In this document: in pieces, positions 27,074-36,296 of the stretch
Layout of the letters: each line of letters begins with the position of its first letter
Numbering within the stretch: the stretch's first letter is position 1
DNA from: Prevotella sp. MA2016
Lineage (GTDB): Bacteria; Bacteroidota; Bacteroidia; Bacteroidales; Bacteroidaceae
Direction of reading: 5' to 3'
DNA: 64,000 bases
NCBI RefSeq assembly: GCF_000619825.1
Contig: NZ_JHUW01000006.1
Location: 434,001-498,000 of the forward strand
Notes under the pieces: generated by a model
Databases searched by the model: none
Told to the model about the DNA's origin: nothing
The model's input: only the letters and a program-made list of their open reading frames with translations
Position numbers and translations under genes: made by a program

Positions 27074-29461
27074 ATGAAAAAATCTAGATTTATCTTAGGA
27101 TTGATTTCCTTAGCTTGTTTGATGAGTTGCTCTACACCAGAGAGCACAAAGCTCGACGAGACATTATTAGACTATGTGAAGCCTAATCTCGGTACAGTAC
27201 ATAGTCGTTGGTTCTTCTATACCCCTGCAGCCGAGCCTTTTGGATTGGCAAAGTTGGGTGCTTCTACCAATGGAACCTATGGTAATAACCAAGGTTGGGA
27301 GGCTGTTGGCTATGAAGACGGGCATGGTTCTATTGATGGTTTCCCTTGTTTGCATGAGTTCCAGGTGGGAGGTATTTCGCTGATGCCTGTCACTGGTGAA
27401 GTGAAGACAAATCCGGGTAAGCTTGAAGACCCTGACAAGGGTTTCCGTTCCCGTTTTGATAAAGCTGATGAGACTGCCCGTCCTGGCTATTATACCGTGT
27501 TGCTGAAGGACTATCAGGTGAAGGTCGAGCTGACAGCAACCTCACGTGTTGGTTTTCAGCGTTACACCTTCCCTGCATCCAAGGAGTCGCATATCCTTTT
27601 TAATATCGGTAACCGTCAAGGTGAAAGCGGTGCTGTGAAAGATGCTTATATCCATCAAGTGGATAGTAATATCATCGAGGGTTATGTGATAACAGAGCCT
27701 GAGTACGTGAAGAAATATCAGGCAGGCGCCACCGTTTCAATGTATTTCTATGCTGTGCTTGACAGAGTGCCCGCATCAGTAGATGTGTTCTATCAGGATG
27801 GCGAACTGAAAGCAGGTTCGGAGATTAAGGGTCCGGGTGCTATGATGAGTTTGAACTACTCTACACGCCAGGATGAGCAGGTGAACGTGAAGATCGGTCT
27901 TTCGTACACTTCTATCGCCAATGCTAAGTTGAATCTGAAGACTGAGGCAGAGCATATGTCGTTTGACGAGGCACTGTCTGCCACCACACAAAAATGGCAT
28001 CAGGCACTCAATCGTATCAAAGTTTCAGGAGGAACGGAAGATAACAAGATTAAATTCTATACGGGTCTTTATCATGTGTTGCTGGGTAGAGGACTGGCCA
28101 GTGATGTGAACGGTGCTTATCCTAAGAATGATGGTACAGTAGGTGTTATTCCCACAGGAAAAGATGGCAAGCCGGTTCATAATCATTATAACACGGATGC
28201 TATCTGGGGTGGCTATTGGAATCTTACACCCTTGTGGGCTATGGCTTTCCCTGAGTATTATAACGACTGGGTGAATAGTCAGTTGCTTGTCTATAAAGAT
28301 GCTGGCTGGTTAGGTGATGGCATCGCTAATAGCAAGTATGTGTCGGGTGTAGGTACCAATATGGTAAGTGTGGCCATAGCAGGTGCTTATAACAGCGGTA
28401 TCCGTGATTATGATATCAATACAGCTTATGAGGCAGTGCTGAAGAACGAACTCTGCTCGGCAAACCGTATCGAAGGTGCAGGCAAGACCGATGTCGGGCA
28501 GTTTGTAGAAAAGGGTTTTGTGCCGTTTGATGATAGTATCTTCTATGGTACGCATCCTGGCGGATCACAGTTCTCTGTTTCTCATACTGTTGAGTATAGT
28601 TTCAGTGCCTATGCTGTGGCTCAGTTGGCTAAGTCGTTAGGCAGAGAGGCTGACTACAGGCAGCTGATGACGCTATCAAATGGTTGGGCAAAACTGTTTG
28701 ATGACGACTTGAAGATGATTCGTCCGCGTGTAGCTAATGGCAATTTCATTGACCACTTTAATCCCCTTGAATCATGGAGAGGCTTTCAGGAGGGAAATGC
28801 ATTTCAATACACATTCTTTGTGCCCCATAACCCTGAAGGTTTGGTGGCTCGTGTTGGTAAAGGTGAATTCAATCATCGTCTCGACTCTATCTTTACTGAA
28901 GCCCGAAAGACTATCTTCGGTGGTGGTAAGGTGGTGAATGCCTTCTCTGGTTTGTCAAGCCCCTATAATCATGGCAATCAGCCAAGTCTGCATATCCCCT
29001 GGTTGTTTAATTTCTCTGGCAAGCCTTATCTTACACAGAAGTGGACGCGACTCATCTGTGAAGAGTTCTATGGTACAACAGGAGAGCATGGCTATGGCTA
29101 TGGTCAGGACGAAGACCAAGGTCAGTTAGGCGCCTGGTTTGTGCTGGCTGCAATGGGATTGTTTGATGTGCAGGGTGGTGCTTGTCAGCATCCTACTTAC
29201 CAGATTGGTAGTCCGCTCTTCGACAGAATCGAGATTCAGTTGAGTGATAAGTATGCCTCTGGTAAAACCTTTGTTATCGAGACCGAGGGTAATGGTGCCA
29301 ATGCTGGTTATATCCAGTCGGCCGAATTGAATGGTAAGGCTTGGAACAAGTGTTGGTTGTTTCGCGATGAACTCTTCAAGGGTGGTGTGCTTAAGCTCAA
29401 GATGGGTGCCCAGCCCAACAGTTTGTGGGGAATAGAAGAGTCTGTGCCATGTCCACAGTAA
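27074..29461 (+). CDS. GH92 alpha-mannosidase lipoprotein
   Basis: Calcium-dependent exo-alpha-mannosidase, probably on the cell surface or in the periplasm. The start at 27074 gives a lipoprotein signal with lipobox ACLMSC (Cys19). An N-terminal beta-sandwich (about 30-260) precedes the (alpha/alpha)6 barrel with the HNHYNTDAIWGGYWNL region and the C-terminal GYGQDEDQGQLGAWF stretch, which corresponds to the GH92 GNxDxGxMSAW signature in diverged form. Length 795 aa is normal. The specific linkage cut cannot be read from the sequence. The following permease gene starts 36 bases later. Confidence 0.9.
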   Translation: MKKSRFILGLISLACLMSCSTPESTKLDETLLDYVKPNLGTVHSRWFFYTPAAEPFGLAKLGASTNGTYGNNQGWEAVGYEDGHGSIDGFPCLHEFQVGGISLMPVTGEVKTNPGKLEDPDKGFRSRFDKADETARPGYYTVLLKDYQVKVELTATSRVGFQRYTFPASKESHILFNIGNRQGESGAVKDAYIHQVDSNIIEGYVITEPEYVKKYQAGATVSMYFYAVLDRVPASVDVFYQDGELKAGSEIKGPGAMMSLNYSTRQDEQVNVKIGLSYTSIANAKLNLKTEAEHMSFDEALSATTQKWHQALNRIKVSGGTEDNKIKFYTGLYHVLLGRGLASDVNGAYPKNDGTVGVIPTGKDGKPVHNHYNTDAIWGGYWNLTPLWAMAFPEYYNDWVNSQLLVYKDAGWLGDGIANSKYVSGVGTNMVSVAIAGAYNSGIRDYDINTAYEAVLKNELCSANRIEGAGKTDVGQFVEKGFVPFDDSIFYGTHPGGSQFSVSHTVEYSFSAYAVAQLAKSLGREADYRQLMTLSNGWAKLFDDDLKMIRPRVANGNFIDHFNPLESWRGFQEGNAFQYTFFVPHNPEGLVARVGKGEFNHRLDSIFTEARKTIFGGGKVVNAFSGLSSPYNHGNQPSLHIPWLFNFSGKPYLTQKWTRLICEEFYGTTGEHGYGYGQDEDQGQLGAWFVLAAMGLFDVQGGACQHPTYQIGSPLFDRIEIQLSDKYASGKTFVIETEGNGANAGYIQSAELNGKAWNKCWLFRDELFKGGVLKLKMGAQPNSLWGIEESVPCPQ

Positions 29462-29497
29462 TTGTCGAACTGTACCACCTATAATATGATTAAAGTG

Positions 29498-30661
29498 ATG
29501 AAACAGAAGACAATCGTTTCGGCGCTTCCGATATTGTTCGGTTTCTTTGTAATGGGCTTCTGTGATATCGTAGGTATCTCATCCGACTATGTGCAGCGTA
29601 GCTTCGGATGGTCGCCTGCGATGACAGGACTGGTGCCTTCGCTGGTGTTCATCTGGTTCCTGTTCCTGGGTATCCCTGTAGGCAATCAGATGACCAAGTG
29701 GGGGAGAAAGAATACTGTTCTGCTGAGTATGGGTATCACCGTGTTGGGTATGCTCATGCCACTGGTGCATTATAATAGTACAACCTGTATGCTGGCCTAT
29801 GCCTTGTTGGGTATTGGTAATGCCATCCTGCAGGTTTCTCTGAATCCATTGCTGAGCAATGTGATGACCGATGAGAAACTCCTGACCAGTAGTTTGACTG
29901 CTGGTCAGGTAATCAAGGCCCTATCTTCGTTGTTAGGTCCAGAGATTGTGTTAATGGCTGTGGCGTATTGGGGGGCAGATAAGTGGTATTACTGTTTCCC
30001 GATATTAGGTTTGATGACGTTGGTGTCGGCTGTTTGGCTGATGCTGACGCCGATAGAGCATGAGACGGTGCAGAAGTGTGCCGATCAAGTCACGCTCCGC
30101 TCGTCATTCGCTTTGTTGCGTGATACCACGATATGTCTGCTGTTCTTTGGCATATTCTTTATCGTAGGCATTGATGTGGCTACCAATTATATCAGTTCTA
30201 AGTTGATGGCAATGCGGTTTGGCTGGAACGAAAGCGAGGTGAAATTTGCACCCCAGGTCTATTTCTTCTGCCGTACTATTGGTGCTTTTGTCGGTACTAT
30301 CGCTTTGGCACGTGTGCCGGGTGTTAAGTACTTCAGAGTCAATATCTTATGTTGCATGGCTGCGTTGCTGGTGATGACGTTCTTACAAGATGATGTGATC
30401 AATCTGGTATGTATAGGGGCAGTGGGATTCTTTGCCTCGTCAATCTTCTCTATCATCTATTCCATGGCATTGCAGGCTATGCCTGATAAGGCCAACCAGA
30501 TCTCCGGACTTATGATTACCGCTGTGGCTGGTGGTGGCGTTGTGACGCCAGCCATTGGGTTGGCAATAGGTGCTGTGGGTATTGTTGGTGGTATCGTTGT
30601 GACGCTGTGCTGTGTGCTCTATCTCACTTATTGTGCCTTTGGCATTCAACTTGGGAAATAG
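29498..30661 (+). CDS. MFS sugar permease (FucP/glucose-galactose type)
   Basis: Twelve-helix major facilitator protein. The N-terminus SALPILFGFFVMGFCDIVGIS is typical of the FucP branch, and GRKNTVLL follows helix 2. The start is placed at MKQKTIVSALP (29498); ATG 29486 is in frame and possible. As last gene of the operon with a mannosidase, kinase and M6P isomerase it most likely imports mannose into the cytoplasm. No terminator hairpin was found immediately after it. Confidence 0.87.
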   Translation: MKQKTIVSALPILFGFFVMGFCDIVGISSDYVQRSFGWSPAMTGLVPSLVFIWFLFLGIPVGNQMTKWGRKNTVLLSMGITVLGMLMPLVHYNSTTCMLAYALLGIGNAILQVSLNPLLSNVMTDEKLLTSSLTAGQVIKALSSLLGPEIVLMAVAYWGADKWYYCFPILGLMTLVSAVWLMLTPIEHETVQKCADQVTLRSSFALLRDTTICLLFFGIFFIVGIDVATNYISSKLMAMRFGWNESEVKFAPQVYFFCRTIGAFVGTIALARVPGVKYFRVNILCCMAALLVMTFLQDDVINLVCIGAVGFFASSIFSIIYSMALQAMPDKANQISGLMITAVAGGGVVTPAIGLAIGAVGIVGGIVVTLCCVLYLTYCAFGIQLGK

Positions 30662-30747
30662 TCGATATTTCCTATTATTTGGTCATTTTTACTTTGTTAA
30701 ATTATAAAAAACGTTTCAAAAGATAGTGAGTTTTCGATAAAAGTTGT

Positions 30748-30755
30748 TACCTTTG
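30748..30755 (+). promoter_or_regulatory. Candidate -7 box for the HlyIII-like gene
   Basis: TACCTTTG, 30 bases before the ATG at 30786; no clear -33 box. Confidence 0.5.
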
Positions 30756-30785
30756 CACGCACCATTAATAAGTCGTGGTTAGTGT

Positions 30786-31433
30786 ATGATTAGATATACC
30801 AAAAAGGAAGAGATATGGAATGCCGCTTCTCATGGAGGAGGTGTTCTGATGGGCATTGTCTTTGGTGTTATCTTTTTGGTATGGTGTTTCAAGGGTGATA
30901 ATAACTGGGCAAGAGTTGGTGTTATCCTTTACTTGTTTGGTATGCTCGGGTCGTATGCTGCTTCTACGATTTATCATTCTATAAAGCATCACTCAAAGTG
31001 GAAAGAGCGCCTGCGGAAATGGGATCATGCAGCTATCTATTGGCATATAGCAGGTTCCTATTCGCCATTGACACTCATTGCATTGCGCGAACAAGGCTAT
31101 TGGGGATGGAGCCTTTTTTGCTTTGTTTGGGCATGTGCTATCGCCGGTACGATAGTTAGTTTTATCCATCTAAAAGAGCATTCTAACCTGGAAACCTTCT
31201 GTTTCGTCGGTATGGGACTGAGTGTTCTTGTGGCCTTCAAGCCGCTCATTGATTCGGTCTCTACAGCCGCTGTCATTTGGATTATTGCAGAGGGGGTGAG
31301 TTATATTACAGGAGCTGTTTTTTATTCTTTGAATAAGACCAAATATATGCACTCTGTTTTCCATTTTTTTGTGTTGGCGGGCAGCATCTGTCACATCATT
31401 GCCGTGTGGGATGTGTTGATGGAGTACTTATAA
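30786..31433 (+). CDS. Hemolysin III / PAQR-family membrane protein
   Basis: 215-residue protein with seven predicted helices. Family landmarks: NAASHGGG at the N-terminus, YHSIKHH, the conserved WDHAAIYWHIAGSYSP, and the C-terminal HSVFHFFVLAGSICHI. The His and Asp residues in these motifs form the metal site of PAQR proteins. The name hemolysin is historical; the cellular role is probably membrane lipid homeostasis or metal-dependent amidase activity, not toxicity. It stands alone with its own promoter box. Confidence 0.88.
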   Translation: MIRYTKKEEIWNAASHGGGVLMGIVFGVIFLVWCFKGDNNWARVGVILYLFGMLGSYAASTIYHSIKHHSKWKERLRKWDHAAIYWHIAGSYSPLTLIALREQGYWGWSLFCFVWACAIAGTIVSFIHLKEHSNLETFCFVGMGLSVLVAFKPLIDSVSTAAVIWIIAEGVSYITGAVFYSLNKTKYMHSVFHFFVLAGSICHIIAVWDVLMEYL

Positions 31434-31455
31434 TGGTTAAAAGTTCGGCTTTTTT

Positions 31456-31487
31456 CTTGGTAGTTTCGCCGAAATTTAGTAATTTTG
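31456..31487 (+). promoter_or_regulatory. Promoter of the CoA-transferase gene
   Basis: CTTG (31456-31459), 20-base spacer, TAATTTTG (31480-31487); the ATG is at 31515. It excludes an in-frame TTG at 31485 as start. Confidence 0.6.
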
Positions 31488-31514
31488 CACGCGAATTTGC
31501 AAATTAGGTCTATT

Positions 31515-33020
31515 ATGGCATTTATACGTATCACAGCTGCTGAAGCGGCAGCATTGATTAAGAATGGCGAGAATATCGCCATGAGCGGCTTTACACCTGC
31601 AGGTGTGGCCAAAGCAACAACTAAAGAACTAGCTAAACTTGCGGTGGCTGAACATGAGGCTGGTCGCGAATTTAAGGTAGGCATTTTTACTGGTGCTTCT
31701 ACTGGACAGAGTACTGATGGTGACTTGGCAAATGCGCAAGCAATCAAATATCGTGCTCCTTATACTACTAACCCCGATTTTCGTAAGCACGTGAATCTGG
31801 GTGAAATCCCTTACAACGACCTGCACTTGAGCCACATGGCACAAGAGCTGCGCTATGGTTTCTACGGCGATTTGGATTGGGCTATCCTCGAGGTGTGCGA
31901 CATCGAAGAGGTGGGCAACGACTATCATGTCTATCTGACAGCTGCTGGCGGTATTTCGCCTACAGCAGCCCGCTTGGCCAAGAAGGTTATTCTGGAACTT
32001 AACTCATTCCACAATCCAAATGCCAAATTCATACATGACGTCTATGAGCCCCTTGATCCTCCTTACCGCAAGGCTATACCCATCGAACATGTAGGCGACC
32101 GAATTGGTAAGCCATACGTAAGTATTCCCAAGGAAAAGGTGGTAGGTGTTGTAGAGTGTAATATTCCTGATGAGGCTCGCGCCTTTAAGGATAGCGACCC
32201 TGTAACCGAGAAGATTGGTTTCCTGACAGCCGAGTTCCTGGTAGAGGAGATGCACAAAGGACGTATCCCTAAGGAGTTCCTGCCTCTGCAGAGTGGTGTA
32301 GGCTCTACTGCCAACGCTATTCTTGGGGCATTGGGTGAGGATAAGCATGTGCCCGATTTCAATATCTATACTGAGGTTATTCAGAACTCAGTGATTGAGA
32401 TGATGCTGAACGGACGTGTGAAAGATGCATCGGCTTGTTCGCTGACTGTATCTAACGACTGCCTGATGCAGGTTTATGACAATATGGACTATATGAAGCA
32501 TCATCTGACATTGCGCCAGAGTGAGATTTCTAACTCGCCTGAGATTATTCGTCGATTAGGTGTTATTGCTATTAATACGGCTATCGAGGCCGACCTCTAT
32601 GGTAATGTGAACTCAACCCACATCAGTGGCGTGAAGATGATGAATGGTATCGGTGGTAGCGGTGACTTTATCCGCAACGCTTACCTCTCAATCTTCACCT
32701 GTCCTTCAATTGCTAAGGGTGGTGTGATCAGTTCTATCGTGCCATTCGTGAGCCATCAGGATTCGTCAGAGCACGATGTCAACATCATTGTTACCGAACA
32801 GGGAGTGGCCGACTTGCGTGGCAAGAGTCCCGCACAGCGTGCAGAGTGCATTATTGAGAACTGTGCTCACCCTGATTACAAGCAGTTGCTCTGGGATTAC
32901 CTTAAGATTGCCAAGATGGGACAGACCCGACACAGACTGACAGCAGCATTTGCCATGCATGACACACTAGCTCGTAAGGGTGATATGAAACTGACAGACT
33001 TTGCTGAATACGTGAAATAA
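31515..33020 (+). CDS. Acetyl-CoA hydrolase/succinyl-CoA:acetate CoA-transferase
   Basis: 501-residue class I CoA-transferase of the succinate/acetate (Cat1/AarC) group, exchanging CoA between succinate, acetate and probably propionate; this fits a succinate/propionate-producing anaerobe. Visible motifs: MSGFTPAGVAKA near the N-terminus, LQSGVGSTANAILG, and NTAIEADLYGNVNSTH with the catalytic Glu, then GGSGDFIRNAYLSIF and TEQGVADLRGKSP. Length is normal. It is followed after 31 bases by the TPR-PP2C gene. Confidence 0.9.
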   Translation: MAFIRITAAEAAALIKNGENIAMSGFTPAGVAKATTKELAKLAVAEHEAGREFKVGIFTGASTGQSTDGDLANAQAIKYRAPYTTNPDFRKHVNLGEIPYNDLHLSHMAQELRYGFYGDLDWAILEVCDIEEVGNDYHVYLTAAGGISPTAARLAKKVILELNSFHNPNAKFIHDVYEPLDPPYRKAIPIEHVGDRIGKPYVSIPKEKVVGVVECNIPDEARAFKDSDPVTEKIGFLTAEFLVEEMHKGRIPKEFLPLQSGVGSTANAILGALGEDKHVPDFNIYTEVIQNSVIEMMLNGRVKDASACSLTVSNDCLMQVYDNMDYMKHHLTLRQSEISNSPEIIRRLGVIAINTAIEADLYGNVNSTHISGVKMMNGIGGSGDFIRNAYLSIFTCPSIAKGGVISSIVPFVSHQDSSEHDVNIIVTEQGVADLRGKSPAQRAECIIENCAHPDYKQLLWDYLKIAKMGQTRHRLTAAFAMHDTLARKGDMKLTDFAEYVK

Positions 33021-33051
33021 CATAAGAAAGAAAATAAAGGAAAACTATTAT

Positions 33052-35139
33052 ATGAGAGATTGGAAAAGAGGCTGTTTCAGGATTTTATTTATTCTGGCTA
33101 CAGTGGTTCTGTCATCGTGTGGTAATGACTCACGAAAAGGAAATGGCAGATCAGAAAAAGATTCACTAAAGGTGAATGCCATCGACAGCGTGATTTATGC
33201 TGTAGAACAGGCAAAGGATTATGATCGCAAGTTCGCTCTGGCTGATAGTCTGGAGAAAGCTGGTGACATCAGTCATGTAAGAGCGAACTACATGCGTGGT
33301 ACAGCACTCAACAGCAAGAAAGACAAGGCTGGTGCTGAGCTTTATTTCAAGAAGGCGCTGGATGTAGAGACGCTGGATGATGAGGACGTAGTGTTCTATA
33401 GTCGTTCGGCTCGTACATTGGCACAGCAGCTTTCTGTTAAGAACGATTACGAGACTACCCTGCGTATCTCGACACCTGCTGTTGAAAAGTTGGAGGATAA
33501 TCCCAAAGCGCAGTCACGCGACTTGGCTGTCCTCTACTATGTGATTGGTTCGGCACAGATGTATCTGGGGCATGTTGAGGATGCTGAGGAAAGCTACGAG
33601 AAGGCGTATCAGCAGTACAGACACTCAATCAACGAGAAGGATACCAACGGTTCTCGTATTCGTGCGGCTATTACAGGTATCAACAACATCACGGTGGCAT
33701 GCTTGAACACCCAGCATTATGATCTGGGTCAGAAGTGGAACGACCGTACCGACTCTGTGCTCTACGTTTATCGTTTGCGTCCAGATGCCGACTCTGAGTT
33801 CTGCGATCATTTCCGTGCCCGTATCCGCTTGTTCAACTCGCTCACAGCCTATTCTGAAGGACGTGTAGCTGAAGCTGAAGCCAGCTTTGCTGCTTTCCAG
33901 AAGACAGAGTATGCCAAGAGCGAGCAGGGTCAGTTGGATGCCAACGACTATCTGATGAAGGCGCATCGCTATGCCGAAGCTGCCAAGAACTTCCAGATGC
34001 TCGACCACTGGATTGGTTTCCGCGATATGAAGATGAACCTGGACAACATCTCTATGTATCTTGTTCCAAAGTTCCGCGCTAACTTTGGTGCCGGTCGTCG
34101 TGACTCAGCCCTGAATGTAGCTGTTCAGATCTGTAATGCTTACGATTCTGCGCTGGTATGGTCTAAGCGCGATGATACTGCCGAGATGGCTACCATCTAC
34201 GAGACTCACCAGAAGGAGGAAGAGCTGGCTCGCAGTCAGTGGGAGGTAGAGAAGCGTGATCACGAGATGTTCCGTCAGCGCCTGATTACCTTGGGTATCA
34301 TCTTTGTATTACTCTCTGGATTCCTGGGCTTCTATGTCATCCACAAGCGTAAGGCATTTGCTCTGTTGCAGGATGCCTACGATCAGTTGGAGGATGCTAC
34401 CACAGCCCGTGAGCGTATCGAGAGTGAGTTGCGCATTGCCCGTGAAATCCAGATGTCTATGATTCCTGCGGCCAATCTTACCAGCGAAGGTCTGGACCTC
34501 TTCGCATCTATGACACCTGCCAAGGAGGTTGGAGGTGACCTGTACGACTACTTCATGGAGAAGAATCACCTCTATATCGCTATTGGTGACGTATCTGGTA
34601 AGGGTGTGCCTGCCTCTCTGTTCATGGCTCAGGTGATTCGTTTGTTCCGTGCTATGGCTAAGCAGCACTACTCACCAGCTGAGATTTGTACACGTATCAA
34701 CAATGAGTTGACCGAGAATAATGAGAACGGTATGTTCATCACCATGTTCATTGGTCTGGTTGACCTCACTACAGGTCGTCTCGACTTCTGTAACGCCGGT
34801 CATAATCCTCCTGTACTGGGTGGTGATGCCGATGGTGGCAACTTCCTCAAGATGGTTCCAAATGCACCTATCGGTCTGTGGCAAGGTCTGGAGTTCGAGG
34901 GAGAGGTTATCGAGAGCATCAAGGGCAAGCCTCTCTTCATCTATACTGATGGCTTGAACGAGGCTGAGAATCCTGAGCTCGAGCGCTTTGGTGATGAGCA
35001 CATGCTCGATGTGCTGCGTGAGACCCACTTTGCTAACTCTATGCAGGTGATCGAGACACTGAAGCGTCAGGTTGAGGAGCACCGTAATGGTGCCGAGCCA
35101 AACGACGACTTGACCATGATGTGCTTGAAGGTGGGATAA
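33052..35139 (+). CDS. TPR-PP2C (SpoIIE/RsbU-type) transmembrane phosphatase
   Basis: 695 residues. The N-terminal signal ends in a lipobox-like VVLSSCG, then a helical region with TPR-like repeats (about 60-350), a transmembrane helix (about 409-428, LITLGIIFVLLSG), a coiled coil (about 435-470) and a SpoIIE-type PP2C domain to the end. Metal-binding motifs are present: GGDLYDYF, IGDVSGKGVPASLFMA, FCNAGHNPP and IYTDGLNEAEN. Such phosphatases usually act on anti-anti-sigma factors, but no STAS or anti-sigma gene is adjacent. Topology would put the TPR part in the periplasm and the phosphatase in the cytoplasm. Ended by a strong palindromic terminator. Confidence 0.88.
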   Translation: MRDWKRGCFRILFILATVVLSSCGNDSRKGNGRSEKDSLKVNAIDSVIYAVEQAKDYDRKFALADSLEKAGDISHVRANYMRGTALNSKKDKAGAELYFKKALDVETLDDEDVVFYSRSARTLAQQLSVKNDYETTLRISTPAVEKLEDNPKAQSRDLAVLYYVIGSAQMYLGHVEDAEESYEKAYQQYRHSINEKDTNGSRIRAAITGINNITVACLNTQHYDLGQKWNDRTDSVLYVYRLRPDADSEFCDHFRARIRLFNSLTAYSEGRVAEAEASFAAFQKTEYAKSEQGQLDANDYLMKAHRYAEAAKNFQMLDHWIGFRDMKMNLDNISMYLVPKFRANFGAGRRDSALNVAVQICNAYDSALVWSKRDDTAEMATIYETHQKEEELARSQWEVEKRDHEMFRQRLITLGIIFVLLSGFLGFYVIHKRKAFALLQDAYDQLEDATTARERIESELRIAREIQMSMIPAANLTSEGLDLFASMTPAKEVGGDLYDYFMEKNHLYIAIGDVSGKGVPASLFMAQVIRLFRAMAKQHYSPAEICTRINNELTENNENGMFITMFIGLVDLTTGRLDFCNAGHNPPVLGGDADGGNFLKMVPNAPIGLWQGLEFEGEVIESIKGKPLFIYTDGLNEAENPELERFGDEHMLDVLRETHFANSMQVIETLKRQVEEHRNGAEPNDDLTMMCLKVG

Positions 35140-35167
35140 AGAGTAAAAAATCCCCTTTAAATGATAG

Positions 35168-35199
35168 AAAAGTATCGCAACGCGTTGCGATACTTTTTT
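35168..35199 (+). terminator. Perfect palindromic terminator
   Basis: A perfect 30-base palindrome (35168-35197, 15-base half AAAAGTATCGCAACG), whose right arm runs into a T-tract. It ends the CoA-transferase/PP2C transcript. Confidence 0.8.
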
Positions 35200-35234
35200 G
35201 TGTTTTGTTGCGCTTCTATTTGCGCGAAAATATG

Positions 35235-35242
35235 TAATTTTG
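35235..35242 (+). promoter_or_regulatory. Candidate -7 box for the LacI-type regulator
   Basis: TAATTTTG, 28 bases before the ATG at 35271. The expected -33 position has no TTTG. Confidence 0.45.
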
Positions 35243-35270
35243 TGCTGGCTAACATTATACATGAACTCAG

Positions 35271-36269
35271 ATGAAAAGAATCTCACAGCGAGAAATCGCT
35301 AACTTGTTGGGTGTCAACGTTTCCACAGTTTCCCGTGCACTTCGTGGCTTAGAAGGTGTAAGTCAGCAGTTGAGACAGAAGATAATGAGTCTTGCTAAGG
35401 AGCGAGGCTATCGTCCTAATCCTTTTGCTGTAAGTTTGCGTTATGACACTACGCGTACTATTGGTGTTGTGGTGCCTGATGTATCTTTCAGTCATTATGC
35501 GCATATCGTGAAGCGTATAGAGTCTGAAGCAAGGAAAGTTGGATATATGTGCATCATTACTGATTCTGGCGATAAATGCGAAAACGAGAAGCATTGTATC
35601 GACTTGTTGGTTAATATGCATGTAGAGGGTATTATTATATGTCTGGCTCAAGATACTGTTGACTTCCAGCATATCCAGCATCTTAAAAAGATTCACATGC
35701 CTGTGGTGCTGTTTGATAGAGATGCTGATATCGACATATCATCGGTAGTTATCAATGATGCTGACTCGGCTTATCAGGCTACCAACTACTTGATTGATGG
35801 TGGTGCACGTCGCGTCGCCTTCCTTGGAGGTCCTAACAAGATGAAGCAGACTTCTAATCGAAAGCATGGTTATCTGGAGTCGTTGCGCCAGCATGACTAC
35901 GTCATCCGTAAGGATATGGTGAAGTGTAGTCCTATCAGCTATGAATCAGGATTCGCCAATACCCTTGAGCTGTTAGACCAGCCAGAGGCACCAGATGCTA
36001 TTATTGCCAGTCATGGTTTGTTGGCCATGGCTGCTATGAAGGCCATTGAGAGTCGTGGTCTTCGGATACCAGAGGACATAGCGATAGTAGGATATATGAG
36101 CGACTGGATATCTGAGGTGGTGACACCACGCTTATCATTCGTGCGCCAGAACCAAAAAGAGATAGGTTGTAAGGCGTTCAAGTTATTGAAGGACCAGCTT
36201 GATGGAGAAAGCTGTATCAATCATGTCATCGTGAATGCTTTCTTCGAGGTGCGTGACAGTACGCGATAG
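35271..36269 (+). CDS. LacI-family transcription regulator
   Basis: 332 residues. Helix-turn-helix at about 4-25 (SQREIANLLGVNVSTVSRALRG), hinge to about 60, then a periplasmic-binding-protein-like effector domain starting TIGVVVPDVSFSHYA. Such regulators sense a sugar or sugar phosphate. It directly precedes the broken GH9 gene and the outer-membrane barrel gene (27 bases to the GH9 start), which may be or may have been its targets. A short TTCTA/TAGAA palindrome at 36278-36290 in that gap could be an operator, but it is too short to trust. Confidence 0.9.
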   Translation: MKRISQREIANLLGVNVSTVSRALRGLEGVSQQLRQKIMSLAKERGYRPNPFAVSLRYDTTRTIGVVVPDVSFSHYAHIVKRIESEARKVGYMCIITDSGDKCENEKHCIDLLVNMHVEGIIICLAQDTVDFQHIQHLKKIHMPVVLFDRDADIDISSVVINDADSAYQATNYLIDGGARRVAFLGGPNKMKQTSNRKHGYLESLRQHDYVIRKDMVKCSPISYESGFANTLELLDQPEAPDAIIASHGLLAMAAMKAIESRGLRIPEDIAIVGYMSDWISEVVTPRLSFVRQNQKEIGCKAFKLLKDQLDGESCINHVIVNAFFEVRDSTR

Positions 36270-36296
36270 GACTTATATTCTATATTAGAACGATTT

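Noticed and set aside
30786..31433. Haemolytic toxin
   Set aside because: The HlyIII/PAQR name is historical; the motif set is that of conserved membrane proteins found in non-pathogens.
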